Shown here: positions 1-8,645 of the stretch, in pieces
Layout of the letters: each line of letters opens with the position of its first letter
Position numbering within the stretch: position 1 is the stretch's first letter
NCBI GenBank assembly: GCA_051418055.1
Contig: JBPRGH010000052.1
Coordinates: 62,001 to 126,000, forward strand
DNA: 64,000 bases
Direction of reading: 5' to 3'
DNA from: JBPRGH01 sp051418055
Lineage (GTDB): Bacteria; Bacteroidota; Bacteroidia; Cytophagales; Cyclobacteriaceae
Notes under the pieces: model-generated
What the model was told of the DNA's origin: nothing
Database searches by the model: none
Seen by the model: only the letters and a program-made list of their open reading frames with translations
Translations under genes and position numbers: made by a program

Positions 1-14
1 AATATAGGTTTCCA

Positions 15-22
15 TACTTTTG
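15..22 (+). promoter_or_regulatory. Bacteroidota-type -7 promoter box
   Basis: TACTTTTG matches the phylum's -7 consensus TAnnTTTG and ends 25 bases before the start codon of the DUF5606 gene. The -33 region lies at or beyond the window edge, so only half of the promoter can be judged. Confidence 0.45.
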
Positions 23-47
23 CGGAATATAACTAGAGAGAGAACCC

Positions 48-530
48 ATGGATTTTAAAGATATAGCATCTGTAGCCGGAAAACCGGGATTGTATAAAAT
101 AGTAGCACCTACACGTACGGGAGTGATCCTGGAATCATTAGGTGATGACAAAAAGAAGCTTGTTGCAGGTCCCAGCCACAGGGTTTCTGTATTAAGTGAT
201 ATTTCAATATACACCACTACCACTGAAGGTGCCGAACCCCTTCAGGGTGTGATGATGAAAATTTTTGAAGAATTTGGTGATGATCCGGGAGTAGATTCCA
301 ATTCTTCAAAGGAAGAGCTTTATGCTTTTTTGGAATTTGTTATTCCTGAGCTGGATAAAACACGTGTTTATCCTTCAGATATTAAAAAGCTGATAAGCTG
401 GTATAGGATTATTTATAATCAGATGCCGGAGCTTTTAAAAGACTCGGAAGAGCAGCCTAATAAAAAAGCAGAAAAAAAAACTAAAGAAAAACCGGCAAAA
501 GATTCTGATAAACCGGATGAAAAAAAATAA
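48..530 (+). CDS. DUF5606 domain protein
   Basis: This 160-residue soluble protein starts MDFKDIASVAGKPGLYKIV, which I recognise as the DUF5606 family, small cytoplasmic proteins largely confined to Bacteroidota. Residues 1-130 form the conserved part; the last 30 residues are a Lys/Glu/Asp-rich, probably disordered tail. There is no signal peptide or membrane segment. The molecular role is unknown to me. Its stop lies inside the start of the next gene (14-base overlap), so the two are probably translated together. A TAnnTTTG box lies just upstream. Confidence 0.8.
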   Translation: MDFKDIASVAGKPGLYKIVAPTRTGVILESLGDDKKKLVAGPSHRVSVLSDISIYTTTTEGAEPLQGVMMKIFEEFGDDPGVDSNSSKEELYAFLEFVIPELDKTRVYPSDIKKLISWYRIIYNQMPELLKDSEEQPNKKAEKKTKEKPAKDSDKPDEKK

Positions 531-837
531 TTCCGTAGAAGTAGAAGAGGAGAGATTACAGATAGCGCAAAGCCTGCTGAAGAAGGATTTTGATTTTGAA
601 GTTCAAAATTTTAATTCTCGTGAAGAAATGAAAAAGCAGCTATCAGCCTTTTTAAATATTCTTTTAAATAAAGATTTCGAACGGCTGCTTCAGGGACTTT
701 ATCGAATTGATGTAAGTGAACAAAAAGTAAAGGAGATCCTGCATGTGGGATCTCCTGAAAATATTGCTGATAACCTGGCGGAGCTTATTTTAAACCGACA
801 GCTTCAGAAAGCTACTACACGGATGCAGTACCGTTAA
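517..837 (+). CDS. conserved hypothetical protein, 106 aa
   Basis: Small charged protein without signal peptide or membrane helices. It overlaps the preceding DUF5606 gene by 14 bases in another frame, which suggests translational coupling, and its 3' end overlaps the convergent fbp gene by 23 bases. The sequence looks helical and rich in Glu, Lys and Leu. I do not recognise the family. The tight coupling is the main evidence that it is real, because the start sits in the A-rich tail of the upstream gene. Confidence 0.6.
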   Translation: MKKNNSVEVEEERLQIAQSLLKKDFDFEVQNFNSREEMKKQLSAFLNILLNKDFERLLQGLYRIDVSEQKVKEILHVGSPENIADNLAELILNRQLQKATTRMQYR

Positions 838-1837
838 CTTTTGCTTTGCCTTTGAAAAAGGTACCCGCTTTTGACACCATTTTCTTAGATCCTACAAAAT
901 AAGGAACCCGCTGGTGTAGTGATTCAGGCTCTACCTCCAAGATTCTCTGGGTTCCGGTGGTAGCACTTCCGCCTGCCTGCTCCACAAGAAAAGCAAGTGC
1001 ATTGCATTCATACATAAGCCTCAGCTTACCATTAGGATTTTTCTCCGTAGCAGGGTAAATATAAATACCTCCCTTAAGCAGGTTACGATGAAAATCCGCT
1101 ACAAGTGATCCAATATACCTGCCGGAATAGTTCTGTTCCTTGCAATATTCAATATACTGTTTTACCTCATCCGGAAAGCTGTTAAATGAACCTTCATTAA
1201 CAGAGTATATATTACCATCTTCAGGGATTTGCATGTCAGGGTGAGAAAGAAAATATTCCCCAAGTGAAGGCTCGTAGGTAAATCCGCTTACACCATGTCC
1301 TGTGGTATAAACAAGCATTGTAGAAGAGCCATATAAAATATATCCTGCCGCTACCTGCTCCGTGCCTTTTTGCAGTACATCATCAGTGGTTATAGGAGAA
1401 CCAACAGGAGAAATCCTTCTGAAAACACTGAAAATTGTTCCTATTGAAACATTCACATCTATATTGGAAGAACCATCTAGTGGGTCAATAGCAATGACAT
1501 ACTTACCATTGTTGTTAAGGTCCATGATCTCCTCACTTTCCTCGGATATTACGGCACAGGCTTCCCCTCCTTTAGTTAATGCCCTGCTAAAACGAATATT
1601 TGCAAGCACATCAAGTTTTTGCTGTTCCTCACCCTGAATATTTTCTTTTCCAACGGCTCCGATAATGTTTATAAGTCCGGCTTTATTTATTTCCCGGTTT
1701 ACTACCTTTCCTGCGAGAGCTATATCTCTCAAAAGCTGAGACAGTTCTCCAGTGGCATATTGAAACTCATCCTGTTTTTTTTTGATATATCTGTCTAAAG
1801 TTGTTCCAATAGGTAGTGCAATGCGCGAATCTTCCAT
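815..1837 (-). CDS. fbp: fructose-1,6-bisphosphatase, class I
   Basis: The product hydrolyses fructose 1,6-bisphosphate to fructose 6-phosphate and phosphate, the committed step of gluconeogenesis, in the cytoplasm. The 340-residue length fits class I FBPases. The metal-binding signature [10 protein letters not shown] is at about residues 118-127, with the acidic loop SEESEE at about 98-103. The substrate-binding region near the C terminus ([20 protein letters not shown]) is also intact. The gene is divergent from the aspartate kinase gene, and a TAnnTTTG box lies about 55 bases upstream of its start. Its 3' end overlaps the convergent 106-residue gene by 23 bases. Confidence 0.97.
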   Translation of the reverse strand: MEDSRIALPIGTTLDRYIKKKQDEFQYATGELSQLLRDIALAGKVVNREINKAGLINIIGAVGKENIQGEEQQKLDVLANIRFSRALTKGGEACAVISEESEEIMDLNNNGKYVIAIDPLDGSSNIDVNVSIGTIFSVFRRISPVGSPITTDDVLQKGTEQVAAGYILYGSSTMLVYTTGHGVSGFTYEPSLGEYFLSHPDMQIPEDGNIYSVNEGSFNSFPDEVKQYIEYCKEQNYSGRYIGSLVADFHRNLLKGGIYIYPATEKNPNGKLRLMYECNALAFLVEQAGGSATTGTQRILEVEPESLHQRVPYFVGSKKMVSKAGTFFKGKAKVNGTASV

Positions 1838-1891
1838 AACTTCGTGGTTTGGTTTACTTATACAACAAGTAGGGCAATTAACGTAATTGTT

Positions 1892-1900
1892 GCAAATTTA
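1892..1900 (-). promoter_or_regulatory. -7 promoter box for fbp
   Basis: On the minus strand the sequence reads TAAATTTGC, a match to TAnnTTTGY. A TTGTTTAG stretch about 22 bases further upstream could be the -33 element. It lies in the divergent region between fbp and the aspartate kinase gene. Confidence 0.5.
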
Positions 1901-1930
1901 ACATTTAAATCGATTACATTACTAAACAAG

Positions 1931-3181
1931 ATGAAGGTTTACAAGTTTGGTGGTGCCTCCATAAAATCGGCAGATGCCATCCGGAATATGTCCGGGATAA
2001 TAAAAAATGCCCCTGATAATCGCCTTTTGGTGGTTGTATCAGCTATGGGTAAGATAACTAACGCGCTGGAGAATTTATTGATTATCCATCGGGGAGGAAA
2101 AGACTATCAGGAAAAGCTGACGGAAATAAAGCAGTATCATCTGGAGATCATGGATGCGCTTTTTAAAATGGAGAATCCAATTTTCGAACAGATCAGAAGA
2201 CGTTTTGTAGAGCTGGAGTATCACCTGCTGCAGGATTATCCTGTCAACGTACATTACGACCAGGTGATATCTTTTGGAGAAATATTTTCCTCTATGATCG
2301 TACATGCCTACCTGGTGCAGGAGCTGAAAGCAACAGAATGGATTGATGCAAGAAAATATATCCTTACTGATAATACTTTTAAGGAAGGTAAAATACTCTG
2401 GGACTATAGTTTTGAAAAAATAAATGCGGAACTACCTGAGATACTTGATAAAAGCATTATTCTTACCCAGGGGTTTATAGGAGGGCATAATAATCTTACC
2501 ACCACTCTTGGAAGGGAAGGATCGGATTTCAGTGCTGCTATTTTTGCCTCGGCATTAGGTGCTGAGTCATTAACGATATGGAAAGATGTTCCCGGTATAC
2601 TAAATGCTGATCCAAGCCGCTTTGATAATGCCATTCTATATGATGAGTTGTCTTATCAGGAAGCGGCAGAGATGACTTATTATGGCGCTACTGTAATCCA
2701 CCCGAAGACGATAAAACCTTTGGCTAATAAAGGGATTCCGTTACTGGTAAAAAGCTTTGATAATCCTTCTGCAAAAGGGACAATCATACATACTCAGAAT
2801 ATTAAGAAGCTTGCTCCGGCAATAATAATAAAGGAAAGGCAGAGCCTCGTATCCCTTACAATTAAAGATTTTAGTTTTATTAATGAGGAAAATTTGAAGC
2901 TTATCTTTCATGAGCTTTCATTGCTGAATGTTAAGATAAACATGATGCAGAATTCGGCCCTTACTTTTAAAATATGTGTGGATTATAATGAAAGTAAAAT
3001 AGATAGCCTGAAGGAGCGGTTAAGTAACTACTTTAATTTCCAGGAGCAACATGGTTTAATGCTGTTGACGATTAAAAATTATACTCCGGAATCCCTGGAG
3101 GAGCATAGGAAAGGAGGAACTATTGAGCTGGAGCAAAAAACGGCATTAAATTATCAGGCACTTATTGCTCTACCTTCATAA
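1931..3181 (+). CDS. lysC: aspartate kinase
   Basis: Aspartate kinase phosphorylates L-aspartate, the first step towards lysine, threonine, methionine and diaminopimelate. I place the start at 1931 (MKVYKFGGAS), because the kinase-family KFGGAS motif normally begins within the first few residues. The frame is open upstream to 1844, but those 29 codons resemble no aspartate kinase. The product is 416 residues: an amino-acid kinase domain at about 1-275, with TTTLGREGSDFSAA as the substrate loop, then an ACT-type regulatory region to about 400. No homoserine dehydrogenase is fused. The 3' end overlaps the convergent phosphatase gene by 20 bases. Confidence 0.93.
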   Translation: MKVYKFGGASIKSADAIRNMSGIIKNAPDNRLLVVVSAMGKITNALENLLIIHRGGKDYQEKLTEIKQYHLEIMDALFKMENPIFEQIRRRFVELEYHLLQDYPVNVHYDQVISFGEIFSSMIVHAYLVQELKATEWIDARKYILTDNTFKEGKILWDYSFEKINAELPEILDKSIILTQGFIGGHNNLTTTLGREGSDFSAAIFASALGAESLTIWKDVPGILNADPSRFDNAILYDELSYQEAAEMTYYGATVIHPKTIKPLANKGIPLLVKSFDNPSAKGTIIHTQNIKKLAPAIIIKERQSLVSLTIKDFSFINEENLKLIFHELSLLNVKINMMQNSALTFKICVDYNESKIDSLKERLSNYFNFQEQHGLMLLTIKNYTPESLEEHRKGGTIELEQKTALNYQALIALPS

Positions 3182-3656
3182 GCTGCTCTTTTTTAATAAT
3201 ATGATTTAAAAACTCTTTTGTGGAGCGGTTGAGGATATCATAAACATTTTGAAAGCCTTCTTCACCACCAAAATAAGGATCAGGGACTTCAGTCCCTTTT
3301 TCTTTTGGATCAAAATCGCGCATCAGGAATATTTTATGACTAAACTCATTCCCATGGTCCAGGAGTTTAATATTTTTCAGATTGCTCCTGTCCATCGCCA
3401 CGATATAATCGAACTTTCTGAGATCCTCACGCAGCAGTTGCCTTGCTTCGTTTGAAATATTTAATCCATTTTTGGCGGCATTGGCTATTGTCCTTTCATC
3501 AGGAGATTCGCCTAGATGATAATGGGAAGTGCCACAGGAATCAATAAATATCTCATCCTCAAGCCCTTTTTCTTTTACATGGTGCATAAATAAGCTTTTG
3601 GCAAGAGGAGAGCGACAGATATTTCCCAGGCATACAAATAACACTGATACTTTCAT
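3162..3656 (-). CDS. low-molecular-weight protein tyrosine phosphatase
   Basis: This 164-residue cytoplasmic enzyme has the complete LMW-PTP active site. The P-loop CLGNICRS spans residues 9-16, with Cys9 as nucleophile and Arg15 binding phosphate. The general acid is Asp126 in VPDPYFGG. Family members dephosphorylate phosphotyrosine proteins or small phosphoesters; the substrate here is unknown. It stands alone rather than beside a tyrosine kinase or capsule export genes, which argues against a dedicated Wzb-type exopolysaccharide role. Its 3' end overlaps the aspartate kinase gene by 20 bases. Confidence 0.93.
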   Translation of the reverse strand: MKVSVLFVCLGNICRSPLAKSLFMHHVKEKGLEDEIFIDSCGTSHYHLGESPDERTIANAAKNGLNISNEARQLLREDLRKFDYIVAMDRSNLKNIKLLDHGNEFSHKIFLMRDFDPKEKGTEVPDPYFGGEEGFQNVYDILNRSTKEFLNHIIKKEQLMKVEQ

Positions 3657-3702
3657 GGCGATTAAAATTCAGTTTGAAAAATAACGAAAAGATTTTCTAA
3701 TT

Positions 3703-3766
3703 AACAGGTTACCTCCTCCATAGTTCTGGTATTTACCTGTACATAGCACTTTTTTGCTCACCTGTT
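3703..3766 (-). other. possible structured RNA element
   Basis: Read on the minus strand, AACAGGT at one end pairs with ACCTGTT at the other, and two small internal hairpins (AGC/GCT and GGTA/TACC) fit between them, giving a multi-branched fold. It lies upstream of the phosphatase gene (start 3656). It matches no riboswitch class I know and may be chance. Confidence 0.18.
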
Positions 3767-3780
3767 TAGCATGGTTAAGT

Positions 3781-3812
3781 AAAAGCTTCCTTTGAAAAAG
3801 GGAAGCTTTTCT
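3781..3812. terminator. stem-loop, terminator-like
   Basis: AAAAGCTTCC and GGAAGCTTTT form a perfect 10-base-pair stem around a 10-base loop, followed by CTTATT. It sits 34 bases before the enoyl-CoA hydratase start, with no gene ending nearby on either strand. It may be an attenuator or the end of a small transcript rather than an ordinary gene terminator. Confidence 0.4.
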
Positions 3813-3843
3813 TATTATTGCAGGAAAGCAAATTAAGAAGTCT

Positions 3844-4617
3844 ATGGAATTTATCAAAGTAAACCCTTCCTACGAAAAACATATAGCCCTTATTGAATTA
3901 AACCGCCCGAAAGAGCTGAATGCCCTTAACCTTCAGCTGATGGGTGAACTAAGAGATGCATTAAAAGAGCTTGATAATAATAATGAGGTCAGGGTAATCA
4001 TCCTTACCGGGAATGAAAAAGCTTTTGCAGCCGGGGCAGATATAAAGCAGATGGCTGGTAAATCGGCAATAGATATGCTGGAGATAGACCAGTTCTCTAC
4101 CTGGGATCAGATTAAAAAGACAAAAAAACCATTGATTGCCGCTGTTTCCGGATTTGCCCTTGGCGGTGGTTGTGAGCTTGCCATGACCTGTGATATGATC
4201 ATTGCCAGCGAATCTGCAAAATTTGGGCAGCCGGAAATAAAAATAGGTACAATGCCAGGTGCTGGAGGTACACAAAGGCTTACACGTGCAATTGGTAAAG
4301 CTAAAGCCATGGAGCTGGTGCTTACCGGCAGGTTTATCAGCGGCGAAGAAGCAATGCAGTATGGACTGGTAAATAAAGTTGTACCCGTAGAAATGTATAT
4401 GTATGAAGCTCTTCAACTGGCTAAAGAAATTGCCTCTATGTCACCTGTTTCGGCTAAGCTGGCAAAGGAATCTGTAAACAGGGCATTTGAAACACATCTT
4501 GAGGAAGGATTATTCTTTGAGCGTAAAAACTTCTATATGACCTTCGCTTCGGAGGACCAGAAAGAAGGGATGCAGGCATTTGTGGAGAAGAGAAAGCCGG
4601 AGTATAAGGGGAGGTAG
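3844..4617 (+). CDS. enoyl-CoA hydratase
   Basis: Crotonase-fold enzyme of 257 residues that hydrates 2-enoyl-CoA to 3-hydroxyacyl-CoA, as in fatty-acid beta-oxidation. Both catalytic glutamates of true hydratases are present: Glu111 in GGGCELAM and Glu131 in FGQPEIKIG, spaced 20 residues apart as in the well-studied rat mitochondrial enzyme. The oxyanion-hole segment AAGADIKQM is also present. It is monofunctional, with no dehydrogenase domain. No other beta-oxidation gene is adjacent, so the exact pathway cannot be fixed from context. Confidence 0.94.
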   Translation: MEFIKVNPSYEKHIALIELNRPKELNALNLQLMGELRDALKELDNNNEVRVIILTGNEKAFAAGADIKQMAGKSAIDMLEIDQFSTWDQIKKTKKPLIAAVSGFALGGGCELAMTCDMIIASESAKFGQPEIKIGTMPGAGGTQRLTRAIGKAKAMELVLTGRFISGEEAMQYGLVNKVVPVEMYMYEALQLAKEIASMSPVSAKLAKESVNRAFETHLEEGLFFERKNFYMTFASEDQKEGMQAFVEKRKPEYKGR

Positions 4618-4619
4618 TT

Positions 4620-4700
4620 GTTTAGTTCCTTGTTTCTCGTTTAAGGTTTCTAGTTAGGCCACGAACAAACCTCGAACCAAAAACCACGAACTAAAAACAA
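4620..4700. repeat. low-complexity mini-repeats between convergent genes
   Basis: Variants of GAACCAAGAAC and CACGAACTAAAA recur, and the outer edges (GTTTAGTTC and GAACTAAAC) are complementary. The stretch could fold into a weak bidirectional terminator between the hydratase and phosphoesterase genes. Confidence 0.35.
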
Positions 4701-4711
4701 CGAACCAAGAA

Positions 4712-5563
4712 CTAAACATAATAATCAAAAACCGTAACCTCTGCCCTTGACCAGAAGCGGATGGGAATTACCGAGGTGCCGAAGCCTTTGGAGAGGTAGA
4801 GGTAAGGCTTTTTTTTATTGTACCAGCCTTCAACATAATCTCCGGAGGCGGGGGGAAGGTGGGGGACATAATTTCCTAATTTTATTTGTCCTCCATGATT
4901 GTGGCCGGCGAAAAAGGCATAGATATTAAGCTGCTTTTCTTCAGGACGTTGAGCATTTATTTTTTTAATCTGCTGCTTTATTTTTTCCTGGTGCTTTGGG
5001 CTGTGTATGAGCACAAAATGATGCTTTTCTTTGCCCACACCTTTCACTGCTTTTTTAAAATCCTCCTGTCCCTCGAGCAGGTCATCCAGCCCTGTCACCA
5101 TTATACGTGCTCCTCCTAAATTATAAGCCTTTGATTCATTAATAAGAAGGTCACAGTTAGTGCTTTCATAAACTTCTTTTAGTTCATCAAGGTCAATATC
5201 TGCAACATACTCATGGTTCCCCGGCACCGCAACTTTGGGTATTTTACTTGATAATAAGCGCAGGAATTTTTCCAGTGGCTCAAGTGTCCCATGCTGGTCT
5301 ACTGAATCTCCAGAAATGAAAATTATAGAAGGGTTTATTCTGTGTATTACTTTTACTAATCTCCTGTAGTTATAGGTAAGGTGATTTCGAAAATGCAGAT
5401 CTGTGAGATGTAAAATAGTAATTGATTTGCTGCCTTTGCTTTTTCGTATAGGATATCTTTTGATCCTAAAGAATAGCTGCTCAAAAAAGAAAATTTCAAT
5501 GAGCAATGCCAGAAAGCCGATACTGGCAATAAATATTATTATTTTTTCTATTCTGCTGTTCAT
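4712..5563 (-). CDS. membrane-anchored metallophosphoesterase
   Basis: Calcineurin-like phosphoesterase of 283 residues with one N-terminal membrane helix (about residues 7-30). All metal-site motifs are present in order: DLH at 55-57, GDSVDQHG at about 85-92, GNHEY at 115-119, a histidine near 187 (LIHSP), and GHNHGGQI near 220. The architecture resembles YkuE/YaeI-type enzymes, some of which act on lipid A precursors or membrane phosphoesters. The substrate cannot be told from sequence. It is a single gene, convergent with the hydratase gene. Confidence 0.9.
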   Translation of the reverse strand: MNSRIEKIIIFIASIGFLALLIEIFFFEQLFFRIKRYPIRKSKGSKSITILHLTDLHFRNHLTYNYRRLVKVIHRINPSIIFISGDSVDQHGTLEPLEKFLRLLSSKIPKVAVPGNHEYVADIDLDELKEVYESTNCDLLINESKAYNLGGARIMVTGLDDLLEGQEDFKKAVKGVGKEKHHFVLIHSPKHQEKIKQQIKKINAQRPEEKQLNIYAFFAGHNHGGQIKLGNYVPHLPPASGDYVEGWYNKKKPYLYLSKGFGTSVIPIRFWSRAEVTVFDYYV

Positions 5564-5650
5564 TCTACAGCTTATGGAACAATGCGAAAAGAAAGTAGTT
5601 TAGGAGCTTACCTGAAAAAAGCTTAAACGATTTCCGATTACAACCTACCT

Positions 5651-5866
5651 CTCCCCGTCATCCTGATTTTATATCAGGATCTGGTACCACTGCTTGATGA
5701 AATATAAAAAAATTCAGTATAGCGCCACAAAAAGAACTTAACAATCTCCCGTTACGAGACGATATTTTGCAGTTCTAAACTTTCTACAAAACTCCTGCAA
5801 AAAAATAAGTTATTATTTCCAACTCTTTACTCCGCGTCATAAGAAGCTGAAATAAATTCAGCTTAA
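5651..5866 (+). repeat. REPIN-like ~200-bp repeat, copy A
   Basis: This is one of three long copies of the same non-coding element (others at 17092 and 17344). It begins with GTCATCCTGATTTTATATCAGGATCT, slightly degenerate here, and ends with GAAGCTGAAATAAATTCAGC. The interior carries the shared strings CCACAAAAAGAACTTAA and ACTCCGCGTCATAAG. The end hairpins of copies B and C are reverse complements of each other over a 15-base core. No coding potential is seen. It lies immediately left of the TlpA-like array and fills most of the gap between 5564 and 5995. Confidence 0.8.
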
Positions 5867-5995
5867 CCAAAAAAAGAAACGGTTGGTGAAATTCTTTTAA
5901 ACGAACTATTCAACCTCCTCAGGTACTGGAGTAGAAGGGATTCTATTAAAAAAGTGAAAGATTTAATATCTTCATAATCTAAAAAATTAGAAATC

Positions 5996-6778
5996 ATGAG
6001 ATTTACTATTCTTTCGCTATTTTTATTTAGTTCGATAGATCTATTTTCTCAGGCTATAATAAAGGGACAGATAGATAATTATGGGTGGCAAAAAATTGTC
6101 TTAACCTCTCTTGATAAAAGATTTAATGATTCAGAATTAGAAGCTGATTCGCTTGGGGCTTTCCTAATTGATCTGGATTTAATGGAACCTTCCTTTGCAC
6201 GATTAAAAATTGGAGAAGGTAAATTAGAAACGTTGATCTTTCCTTTAGATACTTTAAATATAAAGGCTGATGCAGAAAATTTTAATCTATCTGTTTCTTT
6301 AAATGAGCAGCAATTATATAATATTGACAGCTCCAAAATCCGAATAATTTCCATTGATAATTTTCATGACCTACTAGAACTGGCAAAGGAGGATGTAGTA
6401 CTGGTTGATTTCTGGGCAACGTGGTGTGGTCCTTGTCTGATCGAGCATAATATTATGTCATCAATTTTTCGTAACGCTGAGAATAAGATAAATACAATCT
6501 ATATTTCATTCGATAAACCTGATAAGTTTAATGTCTGGAAATCCTATATTTTTAATAAAAATCTTGCCGGCACCCACATTTTTGCAACTGAAAAATTACA
6601 ACAGGAATTAGTGAATGAAGCAGGTATTAGCAGTTTACCGATGTACGGCATAATAAAGGACGGTAGGCTTATTTTAATTGAGTATGAAAGCAATATTAAA
6701 GAGCTGGGAATTTATAACAATAGCAAATTAAGGGTTTTAAAAGTTGTTGAAGCTTATGAGAACAATATTGACAGGTAA
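5996..6778 (+). CDS. TlpA-like thioredoxin-fold protein, short form
   Basis: Exported thiol-disulfide oxidoreductase candidate of 260 residues. Residues 1-19 are a signal peptide ending LFSQA. Residues 20-110 form a beta-rich domain like the DUF4369-type N-terminal domains of Bacteroidota TlpA proteins. The thioredoxin fold follows from about 120, with FWATWCGPC (Cys144, Cys147) and cis-proline motif SSLPM near 218. It lacks the long helical middle domain of its neighbours, so it is the shortest catalytic member. It is convergent with the next gene. A periplasmic or surface-facing reductase or isomerase role is inferred from the family; substrates are unknown. Confidence 0.85.
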   Translation: MRFTILSLFLFSSIDLFSQAIIKGQIDNYGWQKIVLTSLDKRFNDSELEADSLGAFLIDLDLMEPSFARLKIGEGKLETLIFPLDTLNIKADAENFNLSVSLNEQQLYNIDSSKIRIISIDNFHDLLELAKEDVVLVDFWATWCGPCLIEHNIMSSIFRNAENKINTIYISFDKPDKFNVWKSYIFNKNLAGTHIFATEKLQQELVNEAGISSLPMYGIIKDGRLILIEYESNIKELGIYNNSKLRVLKVVEAYENNIDR

Positions 6779-6856
6779 AAATGTTTTTCTTGGAAAATCT
6801 GATCCCATCTCAGTTGCCTTCATTCTGAAGTTGCGTCACAGAATGTTCAGAGTACC

Positions 6857-8533
6857 TTATTTTTTATTACGATCTGCGATCTCCTTTATAAAATCCGCTA
6901 TTTTGGGACGTGAATTAATTTTTTTAAAGCCATCCGGAGTGACTAAATAGTAGCTGGGGTAACTATTAAGCGTAAAAGTTTTTTTAATATCATCATGAAG
7001 AACTGAATTCAGAAGAAAATGTGTGCCATCAACTTTGTACTTAATTATATCTTTTTTCCATGCTTCTTGTGGACATGAAGCGCAGAGATAAACAAGATTT
7101 ATATCTTCTAATTCTTCTTTTTTTGATGCTATAAATTGAAAATCTTCTTTACAGGGTTTGCACCAGGTGCCCCAAATAGTCAGTAGTATGGGTTTATCAG
7201 GGAATCGGGCAAAAAGATCTTTAAAAAAACTCTCTGTATCCTCATGATTTAATTTTAGTAGTGTAGCGTTTAATTTCTCATCGATAGAAATATTTTTAAA
7301 AGAATTGAATCTGGCTTTTAGATCTTCCTGGTATTGCACATTTGTTAAATATTTCTCTGCTGCCGGAATCACTTCATTTATGGTGTAATCACTTTTAGAA
7401 AATAACTCTTCTTTTAGATAATAATAAATTAATATCTCCCTTTCTAAAGGATCTTTTATTTTCATCAATTTATTTAGTACTTGCTGAAATTGTGCTTTAT
7501 TTAATGCCGGTAATAGTTCTGATTCATACTTTCTTCTGATAGTTAGATACTTTGTTCTTGTATCTGAATCCCACATATGATGATTGAATCTACCATAAGG
7601 TACATTCCTGATGAAATGTGCATCTTCAACAGATAAGGCTAAGGGATCCTGCAGGTCGGAAGTTAGATCTTGTTGATATTTAAAGATCATATCCCTCTCT
7701 CTCACAAACCATTGGTGATGCAGTTCTTGAACCTGGAGTTTCTTGTTCCGCAGGCTATTGAGGTAAGAGAAATAATTGTAAGGATAAATTTCCTCTATTT
7801 CAATAGTTATAGAATCGACAAAATTCAGGTAATCACCAGGAAGGTTTTCACGCTGTTGCGGAGAGTTACCTAAACCATAGGTGAAACTCTGCCACGTATA
7901 CTTCATTAACTCCAGGTTATAGTCCAGCTGATTACTGGTGGTTAACCATTTTGTAAATACATCTGTACATGAATCCGTTTTACAAAAATCTGCAGTAATT
8001 CTGTTTTTTTGATCCAACAGCTGTTTATGAAATGCTTTATACGCAGCAGGTTCTAATTTTAATGCGGTATTATATTGTGCAGCATCAGGAAGACGGGCGG
8101 CAGCAAATTTTTCGTACTTATCGATCAGTTTATTAATATCTGAATTATTATCTGAAAAAATTTTTACATCTTCTTGTGGATCAAGATAAAGCGATATGGT
8201 ATCATTTGGATATGCAATAAAATTTGCCTCTATAAGCTTCTCCGGCTGGAGATAAAAGATCCGGATATTCTGGGGGAGGATATTTTGAACCAGGTATTCC
8301 AGTGTATCATTTTCTTTTATTGGAACCTCTACTTCAAAATGTTCAAAAAAGTAATCTGTATAAGCTATGGTTAAGTGCTCATTTGATAAAGGCTTTTCAT
8401 CAATAAATATTTGAAGCAGTACATCACCAGGCTCTGATAAAACGAGTTTATCCCCTTCTTGTGAATTAGCTTTTACTGCTATTAGAAGAAGAAGGATGAC
8501 GAGATACTTAAGATTTATTCTTTTATTTATCAT
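6857..8533 (-). CDS. TlpA-like thioredoxin-fold protein, 558 aa
   Basis: I place the start at 8533 (MINKRINLKY, followed by a hydrophobic stretch ending KANSQ, a signal peptide). The frame is open to 8656, but the extra 41 codons run through a GC-rich palindrome and into the neighbouring gene. After a beta domain (about 25-150) comes a long helical region, then a C-terminal thioredoxin fold with WGTWCKPC and cis-proline motif NSYPS. Cys-Lys-Pro-Cys is one of several CXXC variants in this array. The preceding gene on the same strand ends about 110 bases upstream. Confidence 0.85.
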   Translation of the reverse strand: MINKRINLKYLVILLLLIAVKANSQEGDKLVLSEPGDVLLQIFIDEKPLSNEHLTIAYTDYFFEHFEVEVPIKENDTLEYLVQNILPQNIRIFYLQPEKLIEANFIAYPNDTISLYLDPQEDVKIFSDNNSDINKLIDKYEKFAAARLPDAAQYNTALKLEPAAYKAFHKQLLDQKNRITADFCKTDSCTDVFTKWLTTSNQLDYNLELMKYTWQSFTYGLGNSPQQRENLPGDYLNFVDSITIEIEEIYPYNYFSYLNSLRNKKLQVQELHHQWFVRERDMIFKYQQDLTSDLQDPLALSVEDAHFIRNVPYGRFNHHMWDSDTRTKYLTIRRKYESELLPALNKAQFQQVLNKLMKIKDPLEREILIYYYLKEELFSKSDYTINEVIPAAEKYLTNVQYQEDLKARFNSFKNISIDEKLNATLLKLNHEDTESFFKDLFARFPDKPILLTIWGTWCKPCKEDFQFIASKKEELEDINLVYLCASCPQEAWKKDIIKYKVDGTHFLLNSVLHDDIKKTFTLNSYPSYYLVTPDGFKKINSRPKIADFIKEIADRNKK

Positions 8534-8552
8534 TGAGTGTTTTAGTGGTTTC

Positions 8553-8599
8553 GGTCTGACGACTGGATGCGCGTATGCAAGCGGGAAGGGTGTCCGACC
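8553..8599. repeat. GC-rich imperfect palindrome between two TlpA-like genes
   Basis: GGTCTGAC and GTCCGACC are complementary at 7 of 8 positions and enclose a GC-rich core containing GATGCGCGTATGCAAGCG. Its composition stands out from the AT-rich genes on both sides. It could be a single REP-like element; only one copy is seen in the window. Confidence 0.4.
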
Positions 8600-8645
8600 G
8601 ATGACCATTGGATAAACTGACATTTCAAAATAAACCCGTTCCTCC

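Noticed and set aside
1844..1930. 29-codon extension of aspartate kinase
   Set aside because: The family starts at the MKVYKFGG segment; the extension also contains the promoter region.
3669..3857. 62-codon open frame on the minus strand between phosphatase and hydratase
   Set aside because: It overlaps the hydratase start and includes a terminator-like hairpin; a structured RNA or plain spacer is as likely.
3961..4416. 151-codon open frame antisense to the enoyl-CoA hydratase gene
   Set aside because: It has a Cys/His/Phe-rich random-looking translation and lies wholly inside a well-supported gene.
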